Shown: positions 1-8,267 of the stretch, in pieces
Layout: each line of letters starts with the position of its first letter
Numbering within the stretch: the first letter of the stretch is position 1
Program-made: the position numbers and the translations under genes
NCBI GenBank assembly: GCA_004323695.1
Contig: SCRU01000150.1
Coordinates: forward strand, 62,001-126,000
Length of the DNA: 64,000 bases
Direction: 5' to 3'
From: Burkholderiaceae bacterium
GTDB lineage: Bacteria > Pseudomonadota > Gammaproteobacteria > Burkholderiales > Burkholderiaceae_C
Notes under the pieces: model-generated
What the model saw: the letters and a program-made list of their open reading frames with translations, nothing else
What the model was told of the DNA's origin: nothing
Database searches by the model: none

Positions 1-768
1 AGCCAGGTCAAAGGCCGCGCCCGCCTGCCGGATGGTCGCAAAGGCCCATGCGTGGTAGTGAAGCAGGCCGCTGGCCTGCAGCTCGGGCAAATCCCGCGCA
101 AAACGCTCCCCAAACCGCCGCAATGGGTTGGTTCCGGGTCGCCGCTCAAAGTGGCGCCGAAGCAGTTCGAACGAACAGGTGGCCAACTCCGCCGGAGGGC
201 GCCTTCGAATTTTGTCGATACGGACCAGTTCCGCGAACAACGGCAAAAAAGCCGGATCCGGGTCGGCGCCTATCCGAAACAGCTGTGCGAAGTCTTCATC
301 CGCGAGCTCAAAGTAGCCGGCGTTGTGAAAATAGCCCAACCGGCGCGCCCGCAGATCCAGGCTGGCGAGCACGATCGTGGTCTTGGTGTGCTTGTTCCGG
401 TAGTCGGTGCCCGCGGTATCGGGCAGCCAGAATGCATCGGCCTCGGTGCTGATCAATTTGCCGGCACTCAGATGCTCCACGGCATGGTCGATCAAGGGGC
501 GCCAAACCGTCAGTTCCTGAACATCGACGCCATACAGTTCGTACAGTTCCTCGTGCGACGGTTTGAAGAATGTCCATTGATCGTCCTCGAAATCCACGGC
601 GACGGTAAATGGCAGCATCGCAAGCGGTTCCTGCCCGAGCGCATGGAGCAGTTCGATCCAGATGTCTCCGTAGCAGTTTTTCTCGGTCCAGACGGCTTCC
701 TCACCGTGCAGGCGGTGTCGCTGATACCCGTTCGCGGCCAGACCGGGCAGGACGTCGATACGGCTCAC
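1..768 (-). CDS. DUF1839 family protein (C-terminus beyond left edge)
   Basis: At least 256 residues are present; the gene continues past position 1, so the C-terminus is missing. The GTG start at 768 overlaps the TGA of the upstream ligase (GTGA), which indicates translational coupling and fixes the start. The protein shows the stretches WTEKNCYGDIWIELLHAL (residues about 27-44), AMLPFTVAVDFEDDQWTFF, DVQELTVWRPLIDHAVEHL, STEADAFWLPDTAGTDYR and RRLGYFHNAGYFEL, which I recognise as the DUF1839 family. No signal peptide or membrane segment is seen. The biochemical function is unknown. Members of this family sit beside amino acid:carrier protein ligases in other proteobacteria, so it may act on, or accept, the aminoacyl group carried by the 85-residue carrier protein encoded at 3504; that role is inference. 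Family assignment rests on recalled sequence features, not a search. Confidence 0.8.
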   Translation of the reverse strand, partial: MSRIDVLPGLAANGYQRHRLHGEEAVWTEKNCYGDIWIELLHALGQEPLAMLPFTVAVDFEDDQWTFFKPSHEELYELYGVDVQELTVWRPLIDHAVEHLSAGKLISTEADAFWLPDTAGTDYRNKHTKTTIVLASLDLRARRLGYFHNAGYFELADEDFAQLFRIGADPDPAFLPLFAELVRIDKIRRRPPAELATCSFELLRRHFERRPGTNPLRRFGERFARDLPELQASGLLHYHAWAFATIRQAGAAFDLA

Positions 769-1676
769 GGCCAAAGCTGCGCGCGCACGTCGGCGGGCCA
801 GCGCTCGGGGTCGAAACCGTGTGTCTTGATGAGCGCCAGCGTCACGCGCTCCATGCCGAAACCGAGGCAGGCGGTATGCGCGACGGATTCATCGGCATTG
901 CGAATCCGGAACTTGGAGGTGAAGTAATCCTGATGCCAATTGAATGAGCAAATCGCGGTGGGTTTGTCCAGCGAAATGACCGGAACCAGGATTTCAAACT
1001 TCAGGCGCTGGTCCAGTTGATTTGCCGCCAGCATCTTGCCGGCCCGCCCGAAAAATGGATCTGCCGCGAGATCGCTTTGCGCTTGCAGGCCCAATCCCTT
1101 CAGCAGCGCCAGCCCACGCTGCAACCACGCATCACGCCAGGCTACGACATCATCAGGCCGTCCCATGCGGATGAATTCGCGCATGCGAAACGACTGCAGC
1201 CGCGTGGGTTCATCCGACGGCTCATGGCGATACACCCACCCCAGCAATGTCAGCAGGCGTCCCGGCGCGGGCAACAGGCCGCTGAAGGTCGGGTAAACCG
1301 GATAACAGGCCGCCGGCGCGAGCATGACTTCAGTCATGTCGAGCAGGTCTTCCCAGCGCTCGCCGTCATTGACCCGGGCCGATAACTCCCTTGCCTTGGC
1401 CTCATTGCCGAAGAAACTGTGCACCGACCCTGCCAGTTGCGGGAACCGGGTCATGTAGGTCACTTCATCCAGCAGGGCACGCGGCAGGATAGGTGGAAAC
1501 AGCACTTCCTCGGCGCCATCAGGTTCGGATATCCGGCCCACCAGATCGTCGAAGCGCCGCAGGATATCCTCGAAAACGGCACCTCGGCCGTACCCTCCCT
1601 TGACCCCCGTGGGAATGATCAAGCCATGCTCTACCAGGCCAGCATAAAAGGAATCAATGTCGTAGGTCATCGTCAT
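765..1676 (-). CDS. Amino acid:[carrier protein] ligase (atypical SerRS-like)
   Basis: 303 residues; a class II aminoacyl-tRNA-synthetase catalytic core without any tRNA-binding domain. Known family members (for example Bll0957 of Bradyrhizobium) adenylate glycine or alanine and transfer it to the phosphopantetheine of a small carrier protein rather than to tRNA. Visible here: Cys124 in PAACYPVYPT and Cys270 in HTACLGFGMER as two of the expected zinc ligands, with Glu167 of motif 2 (FRMREFIRMG, 163-171) as the likely third; motif 3 is GFGMERVTLAL (272-282). The start ATG at 1676 overlaps the stop of the upstream dehydrogenase (ATGA), and the stop overlaps the start of the DUF1839 gene. The likely substrate is a small amino acid, but the specificity residues cannot be read by eye. 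The partner carrier protein is encoded in the divergent operon at 3504. Confidence 0.88.
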   Translation of the reverse strand: MTMTYDIDSFYAGLVEHGLIIPTGVKGGYGRGAVFEDILRRFDDLVGRISEPDGAEEVLFPPILPRALLDEVTYMTRFPQLAGSVHSFFGNEAKARELSARVNDGERWEDLLDMTEVMLAPAACYPVYPTFSGLLPAPGRLLTLLGWVYRHEPSDEPTRLQSFRMREFIRMGRPDDVVAWRDAWLQRGLALLKGLGLQAQSDLAADPFFGRAGKMLAANQLDQRLKFEILVPVISLDKPTAICSFNWHQDYFTSKFRIRNADESVAHTACLGFGMERVTLALIKTHGFDPERWPADVRAQLWP

Positions 1677-2863
1677 GGCGTGTCCTTGAAAACCAGCAAC
1701 ATGGATGCGCTTTTCGCGGCGATTCGATCGTTCGAAATCATCAGCGACGCCGACAAGGAATCGCGGTATTGGCGCCCGAGGCTGAAGGGGCTGTCATTCT
1801 TGTATCCCAGAATGCCGACAATCTGCAGTGCGCGATGAACAATCTGCGGCACGGCCTCCGAGCAGGACATCTTCAGGTTATTCAGCCGCAATGCCCATCC
1901 GATGGTGGAGAGTGCCTCCCGGCCAGCCTCGCCCTCGCCCAGCGCATCAAAATCCTGAGCCGCCGACTGCCAGTTTTGCTTCATGGCTTGCAGTTGCACG
2001 GAAACTTCGGCCAGCCGGGTTGCGGTGGGCGGGACAGATCCGGGGTTGTGCCGCGCCTGACCCCGCACAAAATTGGCTGCCTTGCCCACGGCATCGGCCG
2101 CAATACCCCACCAAAGGGATGCCCAAAGAATGTGGGAGTAAGGCACCATGGTCTGGGCCGAACTGTCGGCGAAAGCGCCCGGCACAATTTGCTCGTCAGC
2201 GCCCGATGATTCCAGATGAAAGCCCGGACTGCAGGTGCCACGCATGCCAAGCGTGTCCCAGCTGGTGGTTTGCTTCAGCGTGTAATCTTCGCGCCTGACA
2301 AGAACCAGCACCTGATCACTTGCAGCGGCTTCCTTGTCACGGCGGCAGGTCACCAGAATGGCGTCCGCGTGCTGACAGTAGGAGCCCGTGGTGGCATCCT
2401 TGTTGAGCACAAACCGCCCGTTCGAACGCTCAACGGCGCAAACGCTCGAGCGGGTGTCACCGTAGGTCCCCACCTCGGATGTCATCGACGCCAGCAAATA
2501 CTGGTGCTGCACCAGTTCGCGCAGATAAGCCCGGAAAAAAGCGCTCTCTAAGCCGTGGCGCGCAATACAGCCGACCTGGATGTAATGCATGGCCAGCACC
2601 ATGCCACTGGAGCCGCAGGCCTGCGCCAGGGTGGAGCACAGCTGCGCCATTTCCACCATGCTGCAGCCCGCGCCACCCAAGTCCCGTGGCACGGCCGCCG
2701 ATAGCACGCCCGCCTCGCGCAAGGCCGCGACCGTCTCGGTCGGGAAGCGGGCCTTGCTGTCGACATCCGCTGCGTGCCCCGCTGCGACTTCGGTCGCCAC
2801 GCGGCGAACCGCCTTGACCAAAAGCTCAAAGCTCTGATCGACCCGCCCTGTGCGTGAATCCAT
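1673..2863 (-). CDS. Acyl-CoA dehydrogenase-like flavoprotein, probably acting on aminoacyl carrier protein
   Basis: 396 residues from the ATG at 2863, chosen because AGGGAGGG lies about 10 nt upstream; longer in-frame starts lack a ribosome site. The fold is that of acyl-CoA dehydrogenases: N-terminal helical part, the middle beta region around YLLASMTSEVGTYGDTRS (122-139), and a C-terminal helical domain with IVGILGYKNDSPFSLGRQYRD (348-368). The catalytic glutamate usual in the IYEGT motif is replaced: the aligned residue is Ile376 in SLMISNDR, and the alternative helix-G position has no glutamate either. Relatives such as prolyl-carrier-protein oxidases act on thioester-bound amino acids, so oxidation of the aminoacyl thioester made by the next gene is plausible inference. 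First gene of a three-gene operon with 4-nt overlaps. Confidence 0.82.
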   Translation of the reverse strand: MDSRTGRVDQSFELLVKAVRRVATEVAAGHAADVDSKARFPTETVAALREAGVLSAAVPRDLGGAGCSMVEMAQLCSTLAQACGSSGMVLAMHYIQVGCIARHGLESAFFRAYLRELVQHQYLLASMTSEVGTYGDTRSSVCAVERSNGRFVLNKDATTGSYCQHADAILVTCRRDKEAAASDQVLVLVRREDYTLKQTTSWDTLGMRGTCSPGFHLESSGADEQIVPGAFADSSAQTMVPYSHILWASLWWGIAADAVGKAANFVRGQARHNPGSVPPTATRLAEVSVQLQAMKQNWQSAAQDFDALGEGEAGREALSTIGWALRLNNLKMSCSEAVPQIVHRALQIVGILGYKNDSPFSLGRQYRDSLSASLMISNDRIAAKSASMLLVFKDTP

Positions 2864-2968
2864 ACCCCTGGTCCCTCCCTGAATGCTCGTGCGCATGCTG
2901 CAGCAGTAACCACATATGGTAGAGCCCGAACACACCGATTGATACACCGCCGCCGGTTACTAGCCCCA

Positions 2969-2996
2969 TCGGACTAATTTGACGTAACTATTCCGA
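2969..2996. promoter_or_regulatory. Inverted repeat in the divergent promoter region of the carrier-protein cluster
   Basis: TCGGA (2969-2973) and TCCGA (2992-2996) flank an AT-rich centre in the 168-bp gap between the two divergent operons. TTGACG at 2979-2984 could be a -35 element for the plus-strand operon, but no good -10 at the right spacing was found. An operator is possible; evidence is weak. Confidence 0.25.
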
Positions 2997-3031
2997 CTCA
3001 AGCTCAAAGTCAATCTTAAAATGTAAACCAC

Positions 3032-3493
3032 ATGTATAGCCAGGATCTGCCCTCGGACCGTTCTTTTCCTCTGTCGCCCGGCGGGAGGTTGGGTTACGAT
3101 TTGGTACAAATAAGTCGGATTGAGGAGTCGATCAGCCATTTCGGCGATTCGTTCAAGCAGCGATTTTTCACCATCGGCGAACTGAACTATGCCCACCTTG
3201 GTGAGGGCATGTGCGCGCAGCGGCTGGCGGCACGATTCGCAGCCAAGGAGGCGGTCATCAAGGCGCTCAAATTGAGCGAGGCCGGTATCGGGTGGCGCGA
3301 AATCGAGGTTCGAAAACTGCACGACGGTGATTGCGAAATCGTCCTGCACGGTCGTGTGGCCCAACTGGCTCGCGCCATGGGCGTCACTCAGGTCCTGGTG
3401 AGCATGAGTCACGATGGAGACTACGCGGGCGCCATGGTCAGCGTGGTATTCGCACAGGCCGACAACCCACCGGAATTTGATTCACTTTCATGA
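3032..3493 (+). CDS. AcpS-type 4'-phosphopantetheinyl transferase
   Basis: 153 residues. The enzyme transfers phosphopantetheine from CoA to a conserved serine of a carrier protein. Family motifs are present: GYDLVQISRIEE near residues 21-32 (the metal-binding Asp of the usual GIDLVEIxRI), FTIGELNYA, RLAARFAAKEAVIKAL (the W/F-AAKEA signature) and VSMSHDGDYAGAMVSV near the C-terminus. The first 18 residues extend beyond the usual family start and no ribosome site precedes the ATG at 3032, so the true start is uncertain; a TTG at codon 20 directly abuts a GGGAGG. The gene is 10 nt upstream of the carrier-protein gene and probably makes that protein holo. In beta-proteobacteria the housekeeping acpS normally sits with pdxJ and rnc, so this is likely a dedicated second copy (inference). 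Confidence 0.85.
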   Translation: MYSQDLPSDRSFPLSPGGRLGYDLVQISRIEESISHFGDSFKQRFFTIGELNYAHLGEGMCAQRLAARFAAKEAVIKALKLSEAGIGWREIEVRKLHDGDCEIVLHGRVAQLARAMGVTQVLVSMSHDGDYAGAMVSVVFAQADNPPEFDSLS

Positions 3494-3503
3494 GAGCACA
3501 AGA

Positions 3504-3761
3504 ATGAATATTGCAGACGAGGCTGAAACGCAAATCCGGGCAGTCCTGCGCGATTACGGACGCCTGAATGTCGACTCGAATGCTCTGGACAACAGCGCCG
3601 ATCTGTACCAGTCCGGCATGACCTCGCACGCCAGCGTGAACGTGATGCTGGCGCTGGAGGGCGCGTTCGACGTCGAGTTCCCCGATCACATGCTGAAACG
3701 GAACGTGTTCACCAGCATTCAGTCCATACGCTCGGCGCTCAGTGAACTGATGGCCGGTTGA
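3504..3761 (+). CDS. Small acyl/aminoacyl carrier protein
   Basis: 85 residues, acidic, all-helical by composition. The attachment site is QSGMTSHASVNVML (37-50) with Ser41 as the expected phosphopantetheine acceptor; the usual Asp-Ser-Leu is Thr-Ser-His here, and GMTS with a following aromatic or histidine is what I recall for carrier proteins served by amino acid:carrier protein ligases. The rest (VMLALEGAFDVEFPDHMLKRNVFTS) matches helices II-III of acyl carrier proteins. The ATG at 3504 is preceded by GAGAG. It lies 10 nt after the phosphopantetheinyl transferase and 2 nt before the GH2 gene, so the four plus-strand genes probably form one operon. It is the likely scaffold on which the ligase at 765 loads its amino acid. 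Confidence 0.88.
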   Translation: MNIADEAETQIRAVLRDYGRLNVDSNALDNSADLYQSGMTSHASVNVMLALEGAFDVEFPDHMLKRNVFTSIQSIRSALSELMAG

Positions 3762-3763
3762 TC

Positions 3764-6310
3764 ATGACTGACCCGCTGGCTGGCGCCGGCCGAGACCGCC
3801 GCCGGTTGTTGCTCGCCAATTGGTCCATCTGCCGCGCACCGGCAGACCCTGCCGAGCCGCACTTCCCGACCGAAGGCGCCTCCTGGCTACCCCTGCGCGA
3901 ACTGATGCCCGTCGCGGGAGCCCTGCGAGAACTGAAGCAATGGTCTCTGGACGGGCCCGTCAGGGGCTTCGACGCAGAAGAATGGTGGTACAGGCTGGCG
4001 TTCGACGCGCCGCCTGAAACTGGACGGGTGCGCGGCATTCTGGGCTTCGACGGACTGGCCACGCTGGCTCGAGTCTGGCTAAACGGCACGGAGTTGCTGA
4101 CCAGCACCAATATGTTCGTGGCGCACGAGGTCGACGTCAGCGACATCCTCAAGGCGACCGGCAACCAGTTGCTGATCCGCTTCAGCGCGCTGGATCTCCA
4201 GTTGGCGATGCGGCGCAAACGACCGCGCTGGCGCGCGCCAATGGTAGAGCACCAGCAATTGCGCTGGTTTCGCACGACGCTGCTGGGCCGCACGCCGGGC
4301 TGGTCGCCGCCCGCGGCCGTGGTAGGCCCTTGGCGGGACGTCTGGCTGGAGCGGCGCGGCCCCGTCGACATCGCGAATCCGACGCTCACCACGCAGGTCC
4401 AGGGCACAACCGGGATCGTGCAGTGCACTGTGCCGGTGCTCCCCGATACGGCGATCGAATCAGTGCAATTGCAACTCACCCGCGGCCATCGCGCCATCGC
4501 GCATCCGTTGGCACGCCCGACAGGCAACGCTGACGACGAGGGTCATTTTTTGGGCGAGCTGCGGATCGACGATGTGGAATTGTGGTGGCCTCATACTCAC
4601 GGCGAACCTGCCCTGTACCAGGCCAGTTTGCGGATTCGTCTGGCCGGCGCCGAACAAGACATCGCAGTAGATCTGGGTCAGGTGGGGTTTCGCACCATCG
4701 TCCTGGACACAAGCGGCGGGAATTTCTCACTCAGCGTGAACGGCGTTCCCGTTTTCTGCCGGGGGGCCTGCTGGACTCCGCTCGATCCCGTGACCTTGCG
4801 CGCCAATGCGGCTGACATCCGTGCGGCCGTGGTGCAGGCGCGTGACGCCGGCATGAACATGCTGCGCGTCGCAGGAACCATGGCGTATGAAGATGAGCAC
4901 TTCTTTGACGCCTGCGACGAGCTGGGCATTCTGGTCTGGCAGGATTTCATGTTCGCCAACATGGACTACCCGGCCGACGACCCCGCGTTCATGGAGTCCG
5001 TCTCGCTCGAAGTGCGCCAGCAGCTGCGGCGCATACGGCCACACGCTTGCGTGGCCCTGCTGTGCGGCAACAGTGAAGTGGAGCAGCAGGCTGCGATGTG
5101 GGGTGCGCCACGCGATGCCTGGCAATCACCCCTGTTTGATGAAACACTGGCCCGGCTCTGTACCGAAATCATGCCGGATGTACCCTACTGGCCGTCCAGC
5201 GCCCATGGCGGCTCGTTCCCGCATCAGGCGAATCACGGCACCACGTCCTACTACGGGGTTGGCGCCTATTTGCGGCCTCCCGACGACGCGCGCAGTTCCG
5301 AACTCAAATTCGCAACCGAATGCCTCGCGTTTGCGAATATTCCGGGGCAAAGTGCTCTGGAGCGCATGCCCGGCGGTCTCGCGACGCGGGTACATCATGC
5401 GGGGTGGAAGTCACGGTCGCCGCGCGACCTGGGTGCGGGTTGGGATTTCGACGACGTACGGGATCATTATCTCGAGTCGTTCTTCAAGATCAACCCGCAA
5501 AAGTTGCGCTATTCGGACCACGAAAGATACGTGGCCCTGGCCCGCATCGTCACGGGCGAAGTCATGGCGACCAGCTTTGCGCAATGGCGCCGCCCGGCCT
5601 CGGTGTGCCGGGGGGCCCTCGTCTTGTTTTTGCGCGATCTGTGGGCTGGTGCGGGCTGGGGACTGGTTGACGACGCCGGTGCGCCCAAAGCCTGCTACCA
5701 CTATGTCAAACGGGCACTACAGCCGCTCAACGTGCTGCTCTCCGACGAAGGCGTGAACGGCCTGTTTGCGCACATCATCAATGAGCGCGCCGAGCCACGG
5801 CACCTGGAATTGGAAGTGACGGCCTGGCGCGACGGCGACGTGCTCGTTGCCACCGGTAAAAGGAATTTGGACATGCCGGCGCACACCGCCCGGACCCTGG
5901 CGGGTCTCGATCTGTTCGGGCATTTCATGGACCTGACGTATGCATATCGGTTCGGGCCGATGTCTTGCCACGCGATCGTCGCCACACTGCGAGATCTTGA
6001 CGGAAATCAACTCGCACAGACATTTTTCTTCCCCGGTGACGAGGGTATCCGATCGGGTCAGGGCGTCGGCCTGAGCGCGCAAGCCAGAATGGTGGACGAC
6101 CATACGGCGGAATTGACCGTGCGCACGAAGCAGTTGGCCCAGGCCGTGCATTTCGATGTGCGCGGTTTTCAGGCGTCGGACGAGTACTTCCATATGGCAC
6201 CTCACTCGGAGACACGCGTCATGCTGCGAGCAGCGGGACCGCATTCGTTTGCAGGCTTTGTACATGCGGTCAATTCGTCTCAAGGGGCTCGAATTGAGAT
6301 CGCAGGATGA
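3764..6310 (+). CDS. Glycoside hydrolase family 2, beta-mannosidase-like
   Basis: 848 residues from the ATG at 3764; an in-frame TTG at 3758 overlapping the carrier-protein stop is an alternative. Order of domains: N-terminal jelly-roll sugar-binding domain (GFDGLATLARVWLNG and NMFVAHEVDVSDIL in the first 130 residues), immunoglobulin-like domain, then a TIM barrel. The acid/base candidate is Glu438 in LLCGNSEVEQQ, matching the GNNE/GNSE motif of clan GH-A, and the nucleophile candidate is Glu519 in KFATECLAFANIP. Both catalytic glutamates are therefore kept. No signal peptide is seen, so it should be cytoplasmic. A cytoplasmic glycosidase inside a carrier-protein operon is unusual; it may process or transfer a sugar on the pathway product, but substrate and direction of reaction are unknown. 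Confidence 0.78.
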   Translation: MTDPLAGAGRDRRRLLLANWSICRAPADPAEPHFPTEGASWLPLRELMPVAGALRELKQWSLDGPVRGFDAEEWWYRLAFDAPPETGRVRGILGFDGLATLARVWLNGTELLTSTNMFVAHEVDVSDILKATGNQLLIRFSALDLQLAMRRKRPRWRAPMVEHQQLRWFRTTLLGRTPGWSPPAAVVGPWRDVWLERRGPVDIANPTLTTQVQGTTGIVQCTVPVLPDTAIESVQLQLTRGHRAIAHPLARPTGNADDEGHFLGELRIDDVELWWPHTHGEPALYQASLRIRLAGAEQDIAVDLGQVGFRTIVLDTSGGNFSLSVNGVPVFCRGACWTPLDPVTLRANAADIRAAVVQARDAGMNMLRVAGTMAYEDEHFFDACDELGILVWQDFMFANMDYPADDPAFMESVSLEVRQQLRRIRPHACVALLCGNSEVEQQAAMWGAPRDAWQSPLFDETLARLCTEIMPDVPYWPSSAHGGSFPHQANHGTTSYYGVGAYLRPPDDARSSELKFATECLAFANIPGQSALERMPGGLATRVHHAGWKSRSPRDLGAGWDFDDVRDHYLESFFKINPQKLRYSDHERYVALARIVTGEVMATSFAQWRRPASVCRGALVLFLRDLWAGAGWGLVDDAGAPKACYHYVKRALQPLNVLLSDEGVNGLFAHIINERAEPRHLELEVTAWRDGDVLVATGKRNLDMPAHTARTLAGLDLFGHFMDLTYAYRFGPMSCHAIVATLRDLDGNQLAQTFFFPGDEGIRSGQGVGLSAQARMVDDHTAELTVRTKQLAQAVHFDVRGFQASDEYFHMAPHSETRVMLRAAGPHSFAGFVHAVNSSQGARIEIAG

Positions 6311-6353
6311 ACACGGACATTGAGACCAGTGCCGTAGCGGGGAGGAAGAAACA

Positions 6354-8192
6354 TTGGATTTGACAGGACAGCCAGCAATGGCCGCAATCCCCGTCGTGTT
6401 CGGGCCAGTGGACGCCTGGTGTTTTGGATGGCTTCATCCCGCGAGCGCGCCGCGGCGCGGCGAGGGCATCGTGCTGTGCCGCCCCATCGGCTACGAGGCG
6501 AATTGCACCTACGAAATCTACACGCAGCTGGCGGAGCGCCTGGCCCATGCGGGGTTCGACGTGCTGCGCTTCGACTATCACGGAACGGGCGATTCCGCCG
6601 GCGGCGATGCCGACACCGGTCGTGTGCGCGCCTGGATCGACAGCATACGGTTCGCCATCCAGAAGTTGAAACAGTTGACGGGGGTCTCGAGCATTTCACT
6701 GTTTGGCGTGCGCATGGGTGCAACGCTCGCTGCGCATGCTGCGTCCGGGTTGGGGGACGTTGAGAGCCTCGTCATGTGGGCTCCCTGCCTTACCGGACGG
6801 GCATTTTCGCGCGAACTGCGCGCCGCCAGCGTCAGCCGCAAAGGACAGGAAAGCAACCTCGCGCCTGATGACATCGAGGCATTTGGCTATCTGTACACCG
6901 TCGAAACGCTTGAGGGTCTGAGCACGCTGGACTGTCAGCGTCTTGCTGCGCCGCCGGCCAAGCGCGTCATGGTGATCGGCCGGGACGACATGCCTTCTGG
7001 CGAAGACCCATTGCCCTCCAGATACCGAGAAATGGGCGTGGACGCCGCTTTCGAGGCTTGGCCGGGCTATGCCGGCATGATGCGTGATCCTCACGAGGCT
7101 ATGGTCGAACGCGCCACGCTCGACCATATAGTCGATTGGTACTGTACCGCCATGGCACCCGCTGGAGACGCCCCGCCGGCTGCGCCCCTGCAACGGCCTC
7201 CTGCGACAGCCCACGCAGTCTCCAGCGCGGTGCGTGAGATTCCGCTAACGTTCGGCCCTGGGCAGTCCCTGTTTGGAATATTGACGGAACCTGTTGGCAA
7301 CGCAACCGACGACCGGCGATCGGAAGCCGTCATGTTGATGCTCAACGTCGGGGGCCATTGTCATATCGGGCCCGGCCGTCTCTACGTCAACATGGCCCGA
7401 TCGTGGGCGGCATCGGGTTATCGCACACTCCGTCTCGACGTGACAGGCATCGGCGACAGCCGCACACGCGCATGTCTTTCGGCATGCGACCTGACGAGCC
7501 TCTATTCAATTGATCACACAGCGGATGTACGAGCTGCAATTGATTGTCTTGCTGCTCGAGGATTCGGGAATTTCACCGTCATGGGCATCTGCTCGGGCTC
7601 TGCAATCGCATTTCAGGCGGCATGGGCGGATACGCGCGTGACGAGGCAAATTCTGTTGAATTCGCTGCGCCTTGAGGGAAAACCAGAAGAAGAAAATACC
7701 GGCGGCGACAAACTCGTGGGGGCGTCCATTGAATACAAGCCCACTTATTTTTATCACCGCGCACTGCGGACCCCCACCGTCTATCTGAGAGTGTTGCGCG
7801 GCCAGGTGAACGTACGCGGCATTGCAGGATATTTTTTGATGTTAATGGCAACCAGACTCTGGCGCGCCATTCATCAACTGGTGCAAGCCACTCCGGACAA
7901 AAACAGCCTGTTGATCAAATTCAAACGCTTGGCCACTCGCGGGACCGACACACTCGTCCTCGTTGGCCACCAAGATCACGCGCGCACATTCATCGAATTC
8001 CATTTGGGGAAGATGGGTCGCCGCATGCGCAAATTCCCGAACTTCCGGATGGCCGTCATGGAAAACGCAGACCACACGCTTTCCAGCCAGGAAAACCAGA
8101 ATACGGCAATAAAAATAATCTGCGAACACCTCAACAGCCAGATGTCCGCTGATGCGGTTGCGAGATGCCGCCGCCAAGATAAGCCGACATGA
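6354..8192 (+). CDS. Tandem two-domain alpha/beta hydrolase
   Basis: 612 residues with two alpha/beta hydrolase domains (about 15-265 and 295-600). The TTG start at 6354 is preceded by GGGGAGGAAG; no better ATG exists until codon 9. Domain 1 keeps the turn FDYHGTGDSAGG but its nucleophile elbow reads FGVRMGAT with Arg120 where serine is expected, as in exosortase-associated hydrolases, so it is probably not a serine hydrolase. Domain 2 has LDVTGIGDS and the elbow MGICSGSA with Cys413 at the nucleophile position, like dienelactone hydrolase (G-x-C-x-G), and a candidate catalytic histidine in ENADHTLSS. It could release or transfer the product from the carrier protein. It is the last gene of the plus-strand operon, 43 nt after the GH2 gene. 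Confidence 0.75.
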   Translation: MDLTGQPAMAAIPVVFGPVDAWCFGWLHPASAPRRGEGIVLCRPIGYEANCTYEIYTQLAERLAHAGFDVLRFDYHGTGDSAGGDADTGRVRAWIDSIRFAIQKLKQLTGVSSISLFGVRMGATLAAHAASGLGDVESLVMWAPCLTGRAFSRELRAASVSRKGQESNLAPDDIEAFGYLYTVETLEGLSTLDCQRLAAPPAKRVMVIGRDDMPSGEDPLPSRYREMGVDAAFEAWPGYAGMMRDPHEAMVERATLDHIVDWYCTAMAPAGDAPPAAPLQRPPATAHAVSSAVREIPLTFGPGQSLFGILTEPVGNATDDRRSEAVMLMLNVGGHCHIGPGRLYVNMARSWAASGYRTLRLDVTGIGDSRTRACLSACDLTSLYSIDHTADVRAAIDCLAARGFGNFTVMGICSGSAIAFQAAWADTRVTRQILLNSLRLEGKPEEENTGGDKLVGASIEYKPTYFYHRALRTPTVYLRVLRGQVNVRGIAGYFLMLMATRLWRAIHQLVQATPDKNSLLIKFKRLATRGTDTLVLVGHQDHARTFIEFHLGKMGRRMRKFPNFRMAVMENADHTLSSQENQNTAIKIICEHLNSQMSADAVARCRRQDKPT

Positions 8193-8267
8193 ATATCGCC
8201 CCGCTGCGGCGAGAGTGGATGCACGGAATTTTTGCGTTTTTTTGAACGACTCCTTCACCGCTGATCG

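Noticed and set aside
52-927. Open frame of 291 codons on the plus strand at the left edge
   Set aside because: The minus strand carries the DUF1839 protein with clear family motifs across the same bases and a start coupled to the ligase stop.
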